Shown here piece by piece: positions 15,726 to 23,325 of a stretch of DNA of 64,000 bases. The DNA lies in assembly GCF_000454065.1 (NCBI RefSeq), contig NZ_KE695652.1:23291-87290 (forward strand), in the 5' to 3' direction. The notes under the pieces were generated by a model. That model ran no database searches. It saw only the letters and a list, made by a program, of their open reading frames with translations, and had not been told where the DNA came from. The translations under genes and the position numbers were made by a program. Positions within the stretch are counted from its first letter, which is position 1, and the number at the start of each line of letters is the position of its first letter. Source of the DNA: Brevibacillus thermoruber 423 (GTDB taxonomy: Bacteria > Bacillota > Bacilli > Brevibacillales > Brevibacillaceae).

Positions 15726-16676
15726 ATGCTGGGAAGCATGAAGGAATACTGGGTGTGCGCAGGGGGAGCCAACGTGGACGTGCAGGGGATCACATCCGCC
15801 GGACTGCTGCCGGGAACGAGCAATCCGGGCACCGTACGCCAGACGGCGGGCGGAGTGGCGCGCAACGTGGCTGACCACCTGGCGCGGCTGGGAGAAGAAG
15901 TGCTGCTGTTCGCGCTGGTCGGCGAAGATGCGGAAGGGGAATGGCTGCGCCAGACAACGGCGCAGAGCGGCGTGGCGACCAACGGGATGGTCCGCGTTCC
16001 CGGCGGCAGGACGGGGCGCTATCTGGCCATCCGCGCCGCCGACGGCGAACTGCTCGCGGCCATCTCCGACATGGCGGTGAACGAGGCGTGGACGGAGCAG
16101 ATGGTGGAGGACGGCGTGAAGCGGCTGCAGCAGGCATCCGGCCTGTTTCTGGACGCCAACCTGCCGCAGCCGGTCATCCGCCGTTTTGTGGAGGAAGGGA
16201 AGCGCCTGGGCAAACCTGTCGCGGCCGATCCCGTCTCCGTGAAAAAAGCGGAGCGGTGGCGGGGGCTTTTGAACGGCGTCAAGCTGATCGTCATCGGCAC
16301 GGACGAGCTGGAAGTGCTGACGGGGAAGCCCGCGGCCTCGGCCGATGGCGCGGAAGCGGCAGCCCGCCTGCTGCTCAACGAGGGAGTCGAGCAGGTGATG
16401 GTGCTGTGCGGCGAAAACGGCCTGTATCTGTGCCGGCAGACGGAGTCGCTCTGGCTGCCGCAGCCCGATTGCTCACTGCGCGAAACCGCCAAGGATGCGT
16501 TTGCGGCGGGCGTGCTCGCTGTCCTGGGAAAAACCGAATCGCTCGCCGAGCAGGCGGCTTTTGGCGTGGCCGTGGCGGAACGGGCGGCCGCCTCGCTGCC
16601 GCTCGATCACGAAGCGCTGCGGCAGCGGACGGCAGCCTACGCGGCACAAGCGCGGGATGCCGTCGGCCGGGAATGA
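15726..16676 (+). CDS. PfkB-family carbohydrate kinase with altered GAGD loop
   Basis: A 316-residue ribokinase-fold protein nearest in pattern to pseudouridine kinases. VCAGGANVDVQG opens the substrate site, GGVARNVADHLARLG is PfkB signature 1 and VIGTDELEVLTGK lies before the nucleotide region. At the C-terminal signature, where most members have D-T-x-G-A-G-D, this protein reads RETAKDAFAAGVL: the catalytic Asp remains but the anion-hole Gly-Ala-Gly is replaced. ATG 15726 has GAGGGAGGG nine bases upstream; ATG 15738 is an alternative. It may have lost or changed activity, or use another anion-stabilising residue. Confidence 0.85.
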   Translation: MLGSMKEYWVCAGGANVDVQGITSAGLLPGTSNPGTVRQTAGGVARNVADHLARLGEEVLLFALVGEDAEGEWLRQTTAQSGVATNGMVRVPGGRTGRYLAIRAADGELLAAISDMAVNEAWTEQMVEDGVKRLQQASGLFLDANLPQPVIRRFVEEGKRLGKPVAADPVSVKKAERWRGLLNGVKLIVIGTDELEVLTGKPAASADGAEAAARLLLNEGVEQVMVLCGENGLYLCRQTESLWLPQPDCSLRETAKDAFAAGVLAVLGKTESLAEQAAFGVAVAERAAASLPLDHEALRQRTAAYAAQARDAVGRE

Positions 16677-16729
16677 GACGCGGCGGTGTGACGTACACTA
16701 TCCGGTAGCTTCAGTGAGGAGGAGTGTAC

Positions 16730-16867
16730 ATGGAAAAGAAGTCCAACGATCTGAACGGCAAGCAGGAAAGCCGCGTGCGGCACGGCGGAGACGCGCACCG
16801 CTCGACGCAGAAGCCGCCCGAAGGCCCCGTCCAGGGGTTCAGCCAGGCGCCGCAGGGGCGTCAATAA
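16730..16867 (+). CDS. Small basic protein, 45 residues
   Basis: ATG 16730 follows a very strong SD (GAGGAGG) and runs to TAA 16867, then a terminator. The 45-residue product is hydrophilic, rich in Lys, Arg, Gln, Gly and Pro, with no hydrophobic core (starts MEKKSNDLNGKQESRVRHGG), so it is probably disordered, rather like small spore proteins in composition. No family was recognised. It directly follows the PfkB gene by 53 bases and may be co-transcribed with it. Confidence 0.6.
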   Translation: MEKKSNDLNGKQESRVRHGGDAHRSTQKPPEGPVQGFSQAPQGRQ

Positions 16868-16893
16868 ATCCATCCAATTGTTCAAAAGGAACC

Positions 16894-16926
16894 GCTCCCC
16901 CATCGACAGCCGATCGGGGGAGTTTC
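16894..16926 (+). terminator. Intrinsic terminator
   Basis: GCTCCCCCATCG pairs with CGATCGGGGGAG followed by TTT. Confidence 0.75.
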
Positions 16927-16946
16927 ACGTTATGGTAACATTTTTC

Positions 16947-16975
16947 TACAAAAACGGACAGAGATGTGGTATAAT
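16947..16975 (+). promoter_or_regulatory. Extended -10 promoter of the LCP gene
   Basis: TATAAT (16970-16975) is preceded by TGG, giving an extended -10; the -35 (TACAAA, 16947-16952) is weak. The leader is about 120 bases. Confidence 0.65.
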
Positions 16976-17096
16976 ACTGAAGTCAGAGTATTACTATTAG
17001 GAAGAAATATGCGGTGCTTCTTGTCGAAAAGCACTTTTCTTGTTTTTTTCAATCTTTTCACAACTTTTGCCCAAGCAAACAAGGAGTTCGATACAT

Positions 17097-18521
17097 ATGC
17101 CTGAAACTGTCGCAAGAACGCGCGCTTCCGCGCAGAAGAAAAAGCCGGCGCGCCGACGCAGACTGCGCAGGCGGCTGTTTTTGTTCAGCTTGTTCATGCT
17201 GCTGATGATCGGCGGCGCGGCCGGCGCGGTTTACTGGAAGATCGATCAAACGCTGGATACCGTAACACAACCGCAGGACGACTTTGCGCCGCTGGCTTCA
17301 AACACGGACCCTACCTACCATTCCGACAAGCCGCTGTCGTTTATCATTCTCGGCCGGGATACGCGCCCGGAGACAGGGACGATGAATACGGACGTGATGA
17401 TCGTCGCCGTCGCCAACCCGGCGACGAAAAAAGTGACCATGGTGTCGCTCCCGCGGGATACCCGGGTAAAGATTCCGGGGTACCGGGACTACCATAAAAT
17501 CAACGCGGTCTACGCCAACGGGGAGGCGGAGCGCCGGCAGGCGGAGCGGAACAACCAAACGCCGACGGAAGACGGCATTTCGCTGACGAAAAAGACGCTG
17601 ACGGAACTGCTGGGCATTCCGATCCAGCACTACGTCGCAGTCGACTTTGAAGGCTTCAAGGCGGTCATCGACGAGCTGGGCGGCATTGAGGTCAACGTCG
17701 ACCGCAAGCTGGTGTACGACGATCCGACGGACGGCACCCACATCAACCTAGAGCCCGGCCTGCAGCTCCTGAACGGCGAGCAGGCGCTGGGCTACGTCCG
17801 CCATCGGCACGACAACCGCGGCACCAAATACTTTTCCACCGACTTTGACCGCAACCGGCGCCAGCAGGAGGTCATCCGCGCTGTCGTGGACAAGACCACT
17901 TCGCTGGACGGCTTGACGAAAATCTTCAAAATCATGGACGTAGGCGCGAAGCATATCCATACCGATCTGTCCAAAGAGCAGATCAAGGGGCTCGCCTACG
18001 ATTTCAAGGGGTTCAACTCCTCTTCCCTGGTCACGCTGGATAACGGGGCGTACTGGAAAGGTGGGTACACCTACCTGCCCAGGGAAAACCTGAACGCCAT
18101 CCGAACCGCCCTGCAGACGGAAATGGGCCTGTCGGGAAGTGTCGTCGCCCAGTTGAACGACTCCCCCGTACTGGAAAGCGACGAAGAGACGGTGACCGTC
18201 AGCAGCAAACCGCGCAAAAAGAGCACAACCGCGACGGTGGAGACGGCTGCGCCGGCGACCCCGCCAGCCAAGCCGAAGCCGAGCGCGGAAACGCCATCCA
18301 AGGCACCGGCCGAAACCGAGCCGCAGCCGGAAACAGGCGCAGCGCCGCCGCCGGACATTATTCCGCCGGCGACGGGACAGGAAGGCACGCCGTCGTCCAA
18401 TCCCGTGCCTGCGCCGGCGACGGGAACCACTCCGCCGCCGGACATCGCGCCGCCGGGAAGCAGCCAGCAGCAGGAAGCGACAACTGTCGATCCGTCCGGC
18501 AAGCCGATCAGCAGTTCGTAG
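17097..18521 (+). CDS. LytR-CpsA-Psr family cell wall glycopolymer ligase
   Basis: A 474-residue LCP enzyme that attaches teichoic acid-like or other glycopolymers to peptidoglycan outside the membrane. A basic N-terminus (KKKPARRRRLRRR) and one span (LFLFSLFMLLMIGGAAGAVY) anchor it. LCP signatures are FIILGRDTRPETGTMNTDVMI, SLPRDTRVKIPG, KINAVYANG, VDFEGFKAVIDELGGI and the Arg/Asp-rich GYVRHRHDNRG...DFDRNRRQQEVI. The last 100 residues are a Pro/Ala/Thr-rich wall-spanning tail with two PPPDI-xPP repeats. ATG 17097 has AAGGAG ten bases upstream. It is transcribed alone between terminators. Confidence 0.93.
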   Translation: MPETVARTRASAQKKKPARRRRLRRRLFLFSLFMLLMIGGAAGAVYWKIDQTLDTVTQPQDDFAPLASNTDPTYHSDKPLSFIILGRDTRPETGTMNTDVMIVAVANPATKKVTMVSLPRDTRVKIPGYRDYHKINAVYANGEAERRQAERNNQTPTEDGISLTKKTLTELLGIPIQHYVAVDFEGFKAVIDELGGIEVNVDRKLVYDDPTDGTHINLEPGLQLLNGEQALGYVRHRHDNRGTKYFSTDFDRNRRQQEVIRAVVDKTTSLDGLTKIFKIMDVGAKHIHTDLSKEQIKGLAYDFKGFNSSSLVTLDNGAYWKGGYTYLPRENLNAIRTALQTEMGLSGSVVAQLNDSPVLESDEETVTVSSKPRKKSTTATVETAAPATPPAKPKPSAETPSKAPAETEPQPETGAAPPPDIIPPATGQEGTPSSNPVPAPATGTTPPPDIAPPGSSQQQEATTVDPSGKPISSS

Positions 18522-18550
18522 TCACCACAATACCATGTCAATACCAAGCA

Positions 18551-18580
18551 GAAAAACACCCGGGAGACCGGGTGTTTTTT
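18551..18580 (+). terminator. Terminator of the LCP gene
   Basis: AAAACACCCGG pairs with CCGGGTGTTTT followed by more T. Confidence 0.9.
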
Positions 18581-18731
18581 GCTGGCGGAAGACGATGCCA
18601 TTTTCGGCACACAAAAAGTTTTTTTGCAAAATAAACGCACAAGGTGGTTTAAAAACACCAAAACCATGGTAGAATAATAATATACTGATAAGACAGATCA
18701 TTCAGACAATATGCTGACGGGAGGGATTTGG

Positions 18732-19046
18732 ATGACGATTTTTTTAGTCAACCTGTTTCTGGTGATCGCGTTCGTATACCTGATCAGCCGCCAACAAAAC
18801 GAAGAAATCATTTACGATGAAGATTTTTTTCTCCAGAACCCCTCAGCCTTGGAAGAGTATCAACAAATGCCGATCGACTTTCAGCAGGCGTTTTTCCGGA
18901 AGCATAAAGAGTGGATCAAGGAAAAGTACATGCGCGGTGAGAGCTACGTCCTCGCCTTTTGTCCCAATAAAGAAGTCCGGCGCGCCTGGCTGACGGAGTT
19001 CGTGAACCAAAAAAACGTCAAGAATACCCCGACCCCTTCCTCGTGA
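18732..19046 (+). CDS. Small membrane-anchored protein, unknown function
   Basis: A 104-residue protein with one N-terminal membrane span (IFLVNLFLVIAFVYLI), then an acidic, aromatic-rich cytoplasmic domain (EEIIYDEDFFLQNPSALEEYQQM, FFRKHKEWIKEKYMRG). No family was recognised. ATG 18732 has GGGAGG eight bases upstream. The region before it (18,590-18,700) is AT-rich with a TAGAAT/TAATAT -10-like sequence. The terminator after it overlaps the last codons. The charged C-terminal half could bind another protein at the membrane. Confidence 0.75.
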   Translation: MTIFLVNLFLVIAFVYLISRQQNEEIIYDEDFFLQNPSALEEYQQMPIDFQQAFFRKHKEWIKEKYMRGESYVLAFCPNKEVRRAWLTEFVNQKNVKNTPTPSS

Positions 19047-19055
19047 AGGGGTTTT
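19033..19055 (+). terminator. Terminator overlapping the end of the small membrane gene
   Basis: CCCCTTC (19033-19039) pairs with GAAGGGG (19045-19051), then TTTT. The stem contains the stop codon of the preceding gene. Confidence 0.75.
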
Positions 19056-19116
19056 CCGCTGCCCGGGCGGGCGTGATATACTGCAGAGGAAAGAGCCACA
19101 GCAAGACAGGAGGAGC

Positions 19117-19590
19117 ATGTTCGTGTTGCAGCGCATGATGGAAGCATTGGATCAAGCACTCTCGGGCCACGGGGTGATCCGCGACGTGATCCTGCGGACG
19201 GAGCATTCCCTGCTGGAGGACGAGGAGACGCGGGAGATCATGGTGTACGTGACAGCTACGGCGGAGGAGTCCGAACAGCCGCTCGCGACCGTGCATCTGT
19301 TTCCGCTGCCCGACGGTGCCGCCTGCGAAGTGGAGGCGGAGATCGCCTATCCCGGAGCGGGTGAGGCAGAGGCGGCCGCCCGTCTGTGGGAGCGGGCGCG
19401 GGCGATCGTGCCGGAGGTCTCCCTGACGGAAAAGCGGCGCAGTCTCAAGCCGGGCGTTCCCGCCGAGCGCGGCGTGACGCTCGATTTTCACTTCGTGGTG
19501 GAAGGGCCGGAAACGAATGAAGCAAACGTACGGTGTCGGCAGGCCCTGGATCGCTTCGCGGCCGACCTGGGCAGATTGCTCCGGCTGTAA
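19117..19590 (+). CDS. Hypothetical protein, 157 residues
   Basis: The sequence suggests an alpha/beta cytoplasmic protein with an acidic bias and no membrane segment or known motif (VIRDVILRTEHSLLEDEETREIMVYV, DFHFVVEGPETNEANVRCRQ). AGGAGGAGC lies right before ATG 19117, so the start is well supported. It sits alone between the preceding terminator and the palindrome upstream of the flavin oxidoreductase. No function can be offered. Confidence 0.7.
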   Translation: MFVLQRMMEALDQALSGHGVIRDVILRTEHSLLEDEETREIMVYVTATAEESEQPLATVHLFPLPDGAACEVEAEIAYPGAGEAEAAARLWERARAIVPEVSLTEKRRSLKPGVPAERGVTLDFHFVVEGPETNEANVRCRQALDRFAADLGRLLRL

Positions 19591-19646
19591 ACAGGCCGGA
19601 GCGAGCAGGAAAACCGGTCGTGCCCGCCGAAATGATGGGAAACCAA

Positions 19647-19664
19647 AATGAATGAGCATTCATT
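19647..19664. promoter_or_regulatory. Perfect 8-2-8 palindrome, probable TetR-type operator
   Basis: AATGAATGAGCATTCATT is an exact inverted repeat located 24 bases before the start of the old-yellow-enzyme gene and just upstream of its SD. The GAATG/CATTC half-sites recall FadR-like operators of fatty acid genes in Bacillus (TGAATGA...TCATTCA), but the spacing is shorter. Confidence 0.6.
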
Positions 19665-19687
19665 CGATTTGTCAGGAGGGGGCACAA

Positions 19688-21691
19688 ATGGAAACAAAAC
19701 GCGTCTGGGAACCGATTCGCATCGGGGGGATCACCCTGCCCAACCGCATCATGATGGGCTCCATGCACGTTGGGCTGGAAAAGCTGGAGGGCGGCGTGCG
19801 GCGGTTGGCCGCGTTTTACGCAGCGCGGGCCCGCGGAGAGGCAGGCCTGATCGTCACCGGAGGGGCCGCCGTCCGGCCGGAAGGCGGTATGGGCGAGCAG
19901 TATTGCAGCGTCTGTCGGGATGAGCACATCGGGCCGTTGAGGGTGATCACCGAAGCCGTGCATCAGGCGGGAGGCAAAATCGCCCTGCAGCTCTTTCACG
20001 CCGGGCGTTACGCTTATCGGGAAGCCACCGGCCTGGAGCCGGTCGCGCCATCACCGCTGCAGGCGCCGATCAATCGGACGAGGCCGCGTGCGCTGACCGG
20101 CGAAGAAATCGACATGACGGTGCAGGCGTTTGCCGACGGCGCGGTGCGGGCGCGGAAAGCCGGTTTTGACGCGGTGGAAATCATGGGCTCCGAAGGATAC
20201 TTGATCAATCAATTTCTTTCACCGGTCACCAACGTGCGCGACGATGAGTGGGGCGGCGACTTTGAACGGCGGGCCCGCTTCGGCGTGGAGGTGATGAGAC
20301 GCGTCCGGGAGGCGGTCGGCCCCGATTATCCGGTGATCTTTCGCATGTCCGGGCTGGACTTGATCCCCGACAGCACGACGATGGACGAGACGCTGCGGTT
20401 TGCCCGCATGCTGCAGGAGGCAGGGGCCGACGCCCTCAACATCGGGATCGGGTGGCACGAATCGCGGGTGCCGACGATCGGGATGATGGTGCCGCGCGGC
20501 GCGTATGTGTGGGTGGCCCGCCTGGTGAAGGAAGCGGTGACGATTCCCGTCATCGCCAGCAACCGCATCAACGACGTACGCCACGCCGAAGCGATCCTGC
20601 GGGACAACTGCTGCGACATGGTTTCCATGGCCCGCCCCCTTTTGGCCGACCCGGATATCATCCGCAAGAGCCGGGAAGGGCGCTTTGACGAAGTCAACAC
20701 CTGCATCGCCTGCAACCAGGCCTGCCTCGATCACGTGTTCGAGGGAAAAACGGCGTCCTGTCTGGTCAATCCGGCGGCCGGCCGGGAAGAGGAATGGACG
20801 CTGTCCCCCGCCTCCGTCGCGAAAAGGGTGGCCGTCGTGGGAGCGGGACCGGCCGGACTGGAAGCGGCCCGCGTGCTGGCAGAGCGCGGTCACCAGGTGG
20901 TCCTGATGGAAAAACGGCCGCAGATCGGCGGCCAGCTCAATTACGCGCGGCAGGTGCCGGGCAAATCGGAATTTAACGAAACGCTCCGCTATTACCGGAC
21001 GCAGCTCGGCCTGCTCGGAGTGGAGATCCGGCTGGGCGTGGAAGCACAGGCGGAAGCGCTGCTCGCCGAAGGATTTGACGAGGTGGTGGTGGCCACGGGC
21101 GTCATCCCGCGGCGGCCGGAGATTCCCGGCATTGATCTGCCGCACGTGGTCAGCTACGCTCACGTGTTTGAAAAGCAGGCGGATGTCGGGCGGCGCGTGG
21201 TGATCATCGGGGCGGGGGGCATCGCCTGCGACCTTTCCCACCTGCTGGTCCAGGACGACAGCGTCTCACCGCAGACCGCCCGCTACCTGCTGGAGTACGG
21301 CATTCTCAACGCCGAGGAGGTGCATCGCCTGCAGCAGAGCGGCAGACAGGTGCGGATGCTCCGCCGCGGTCGGCACGTGGGCACCGGATTGGGCAGGACG
21401 ACGCGCTGGGCGGTGCTGGCCAATCTCAAGCGGCACGGCGTCGAGATGCTGACCCAGGTGGAGTACAAGGAGATTACGCCGGAGGGCGTGCGCATCGTCC
21501 ACGCCGGCGAAGAGCGGCTCCTTCCCGCGGACACGGTGGTGGTCGCGGCGGGCGGCATCCCGGACAACCGATTGTACGAAGCGCTGAAAGGACGGCTGCC
21601 GGTGCACCTCATCGGGGGCGCCAAAGAGGCGGGAGAGCTTGACGCCAAGCGGGCGATTTACGAGGGAGCGCTCATCGGCAGATCGATTTGA
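19688..21691 (+). CDS. FadH-type NADH:flavin oxidoreductase (2,4-dienoyl-CoA reductase-like)
   Basis: A 667-residue iron-sulfur flavoprotein. Residues about 8-340 are the FMN-binding old-yellow-enzyme barrel (LFHAGRYA, GFDAVEIMGSEGYLINQFLSP, NRINDVRHAE, ARPLLADPD). Four Cys in the CIACNQAC...C pattern bind a 4Fe-4S cluster. The C-terminal half holds two nucleotide-binding folds (VAVVGAGPAGLEAARVLAERG, RVVIIGAGGIACDLSHLL) for FAD and NAD(P)H. This is the architecture of 2,4-dienoyl-CoA reductase and trimethylamine dehydrogenase. AGGAGGGGG precedes ATG 19688. The FadR-like palindrome upstream favours a fatty acid role. Confidence 0.92.
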   Translation: METKRVWEPIRIGGITLPNRIMMGSMHVGLEKLEGGVRRLAAFYAARARGEAGLIVTGGAAVRPEGGMGEQYCSVCRDEHIGPLRVITEAVHQAGGKIALQLFHAGRYAYREATGLEPVAPSPLQAPINRTRPRALTGEEIDMTVQAFADGAVRARKAGFDAVEIMGSEGYLINQFLSPVTNVRDDEWGGDFERRARFGVEVMRRVREAVGPDYPVIFRMSGLDLIPDSTTMDETLRFARMLQEAGADALNIGIGWHESRVPTIGMMVPRGAYVWVARLVKEAVTIPVIASNRINDVRHAEAILRDNCCDMVSMARPLLADPDIIRKSREGRFDEVNTCIACNQACLDHVFEGKTASCLVNPAAGREEEWTLSPASVAKRVAVVGAGPAGLEAARVLAERGHQVVLMEKRPQIGGQLNYARQVPGKSEFNETLRYYRTQLGLLGVEIRLGVEAQAEALLAEGFDEVVVATGVIPRRPEIPGIDLPHVVSYAHVFEKQADVGRRVVIIGAGGIACDLSHLLVQDDSVSPQTARYLLEYGILNAEEVHRLQQSGRQVRMLRRGRHVGTGLGRTTRWAVLANLKRHGVEMLTQVEYKEITPEGVRIVHAGEERLLPADTVVVAAGGIPDNRLYEALKGRLPVHLIGGAKEAGELDAKRAIYEGALIGRSI

Positions 21692-21755
21692 GGGAGGCGC
21701 CCTGCTTTCGCATGGAAGGGGCCTGATGTCGGGTTATGGGATCTTTTGTCGAAAG

Positions 21756-21792
21756 ACTTTCATTTGGACATGAATTTTTGCAAAATGAAAGT
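21756..21792. promoter_or_regulatory. 10-bp inverted repeat upstream of a small gene
   Basis: ACTTTCATTT (21756-21765) and AAATGAAAGT (21783-21792) are perfect inverted copies 17 bases apart, 40 bases before the next gene. It may be an operator; no T-run makes it a terminator. Confidence 0.4.
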
Positions 21793-21831
21793 ACGCTGTT
21801 CAAATTCAGTTGAATGGGGGCACTCGCCTTG

Positions 21832-22128
21832 ATGAATCACAATGGCATTCTGCTGGGAAAACGGCACTTTCTCTACTCATCCGAGCGGGTGGTGGAAGTG
21901 GAGGGCTGGACGTTCACGATTGCCCCGGGGTTTAAGGTGATTGCCGGCGGAAGCGCCAACCCGCTGCAAACGTTGATCAGCATATACCGCGGAAGTGAGA
22001 AGGTCGCGCAGCTTGTGCTCAGCCATAAACGCCACGACTCGGATTTGGCGGTCCAGGCGGTGTCCAGTGACGTTCTGTTGGAAATGTCTCCGGCCACACG
22101 CACGGTCAGCGTAGCAGAAAAACAGTAG
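21832..22128 (+). CDS. Hypothetical protein, 98 residues
   Basis: A small beta-rich soluble protein (EGWTFTIAPGFKVIAGG, SIYRGSEKVAQLVLSHKRHDSDLAV, EMSPATRTVSVAEK) with no recognised family. GGGGG lies about 11 bases before ATG 21832; ATG 21814 in the same frame has no SD. An intrinsic terminator follows at once, so it is a single-gene unit between the flavin oxidoreductase and ytnP. Confidence 0.65.
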   Translation: MNHNGILLGKRHFLYSSERVVEVEGWTFTIAPGFKVIAGGSANPLQTLISIYRGSEKVAQLVLSHKRHDSDLAVQAVSSDVLLEMSPATRTVSVAEKQ

Positions 22129-22152
22129 GGCACCCTTTACGGGGTGCTCTTT
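22128..22152 (+). terminator. Terminator of the 98-residue gene
   Basis: GGGCACCC pairs with GGGGTGCTC followed by TTT; the stem starts at the stop codon. Confidence 0.8.
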
Positions 22153-22195
22153 CACGCTTCCCGCATTTGCGCAAAAACACGAGGAGGCTGGTACC

Positions 22196-23041
22196 ATGCA
22201 ATTGACGAACATGCAGGCAGGCGCATTTTCCCTGACGTGGCTGCGGGGAGGGCTGACGCAGCTTGACGGAGGCGCGATGTTTGGCGTGGTTCCCAAACCG
22301 CTCTGGAGCAAGCGATATCCGCACAACGATCTCAACCAGATACCGCTGCGGGCGGATCCGATTCTGGTGGAAGGCGGCGGCAAAATCATCCTGATCGAGT
22401 CAGGCCTGGGCAACGGCCGGCTGACGGACAAGCAGAAGCGCAACTTTGGCCTGCTGGAGGAGTCGCAGGTGACGGAATCGCTGGCGGCCAAGGGATTGAC
22501 GCCGGCAGACATCGACATCGTACTGATGACCCACATGCATTACGACCATGCCAACGGGCTTGTTTCCTGGCAGGACGGCCGGCTGGCCTCGACGTTTCCG
22601 CGGGCGGTCATCTACGTCCAGGAACAGGAATGGGCGGAGATGCGCGAGCCCAACATCCGCTCCCGCAACACCTATTGGGAGGACAACTGGAAGCCCATTC
22701 AGGATCAGGTGCAGACGTACGGCGACACGCTGGAGGTGCTGCCCGGCATTTCGCTGCACCACACCGGCGGACACAGCCAGGGACATGCGATCGTCCGCAT
22801 CGAAAGCGGCGGTCAACTGGTGCTGCATCTGGCCGACCTCCTGCCGACGCACGCACACCAGAACTCCCTGTGGGTGATGGCCTACGACGACTACCCGATG
22901 ACCTCCATTTTCGCCAAGGAAACATGGATCAAGGAAGGGATCCGGCAAGGCGCCTGGTTCACGTTTTACCACGACGTCAAGTACCGGGCGGTGAAATGGA
23001 ACGAGCAGGCGGACATAACAGATTGCATTGAAGTGGAATAA
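22196..23041 (+). CDS. ytnP: YtnP-like quorum-quenching lactonase, MBL fold
   Basis: A 281-residue metallo-beta-lactamase-fold hydrolase, the same length and pattern as Bacillus YtnP, which opens N-acyl homoserine lactones and interferes with streptomycin signalling. The dinuclear metal site is visible in THMHYDHANGL (near residue 109), HHTGGHSQGH and LHLADLLPTHAH. DGGAMFGVVPKPLW is a family N-terminal segment. GAGGAGG precedes ATG 22196. No membrane span or signal peptide is present, so it is cytoplasmic. Confidence 0.88.
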   Translation: MQLTNMQAGAFSLTWLRGGLTQLDGGAMFGVVPKPLWSKRYPHNDLNQIPLRADPILVEGGGKIILIESGLGNGRLTDKQKRNFGLLEESQVTESLAAKGLTPADIDIVLMTHMHYDHANGLVSWQDGRLASTFPRAVIYVQEQEWAEMREPNIRSRNTYWEDNWKPIQDQVQTYGDTLEVLPGISLHHTGGHSQGHAIVRIESGGQLVLHLADLLPTHAHQNSLWVMAYDDYPMTSIFAKETWIKEGIRQGAWFTFYHDVKYRAVKWNEQADITDCIEVE

Positions 23042-23086
23042 GATCGGCCGTCGCCGGCGCTACACGCCTCCTTTCGGTACAGCGTA

Positions 23087-23117
23087 AGCATGTTCCCGAG
23101 CGGGGGGCTTTTTTGTG
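23087..23117 (+). terminator. Probable terminator of ytnP
   Basis: A hairpin built on CCCGAGCGGGG with AGC/GCT at the base is followed by TTTTTT. Confidence 0.55.
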
Positions 23118-23229
23118 CCGGTTTGACAGCGTCTCCTCCCGTTCGGCCCTCCGTTTTTCTGTCCGGTCTTATCGATTTTTCGATATTCGCTCTAGAAAAT
23201 TTTCATAATCCAAAAAGTTTGAACAGCGA

Positions 23230-23258
23230 TTGACGAACACATGACGGCTCACTACAAT
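23230..23258 (+). promoter_or_regulatory. Sigma-A promoter of the MFS pump
   Basis: TTGACG (23230-23235), exactly 17 bases, TACAAT (23253-23258). Confidence 0.75.
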
Positions 23259-23276
23259 TAGAAAAAACTTGCGATG

Positions 23277-23308
23277 ACTGTTCTGTTTCGATTGTCGGGC
23301 AGAACAGT
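23277..23308 (+). promoter_or_regulatory. 9-bp inverted repeat in the 5' leader next to the SD
   Basis: ACTGTTCTG (23277-23285) and CAGAACAGT (23300-23308) are perfect inverted copies 14 bases apart. They lie downstream of the promoter, and the second arm abuts the SD (GGAGGAG from 23310). This could be a repressor operator or a translation-control hairpin. Confidence 0.5.
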
Positions 23309-23325
23309 TGGAGGAGAGAGAAACA

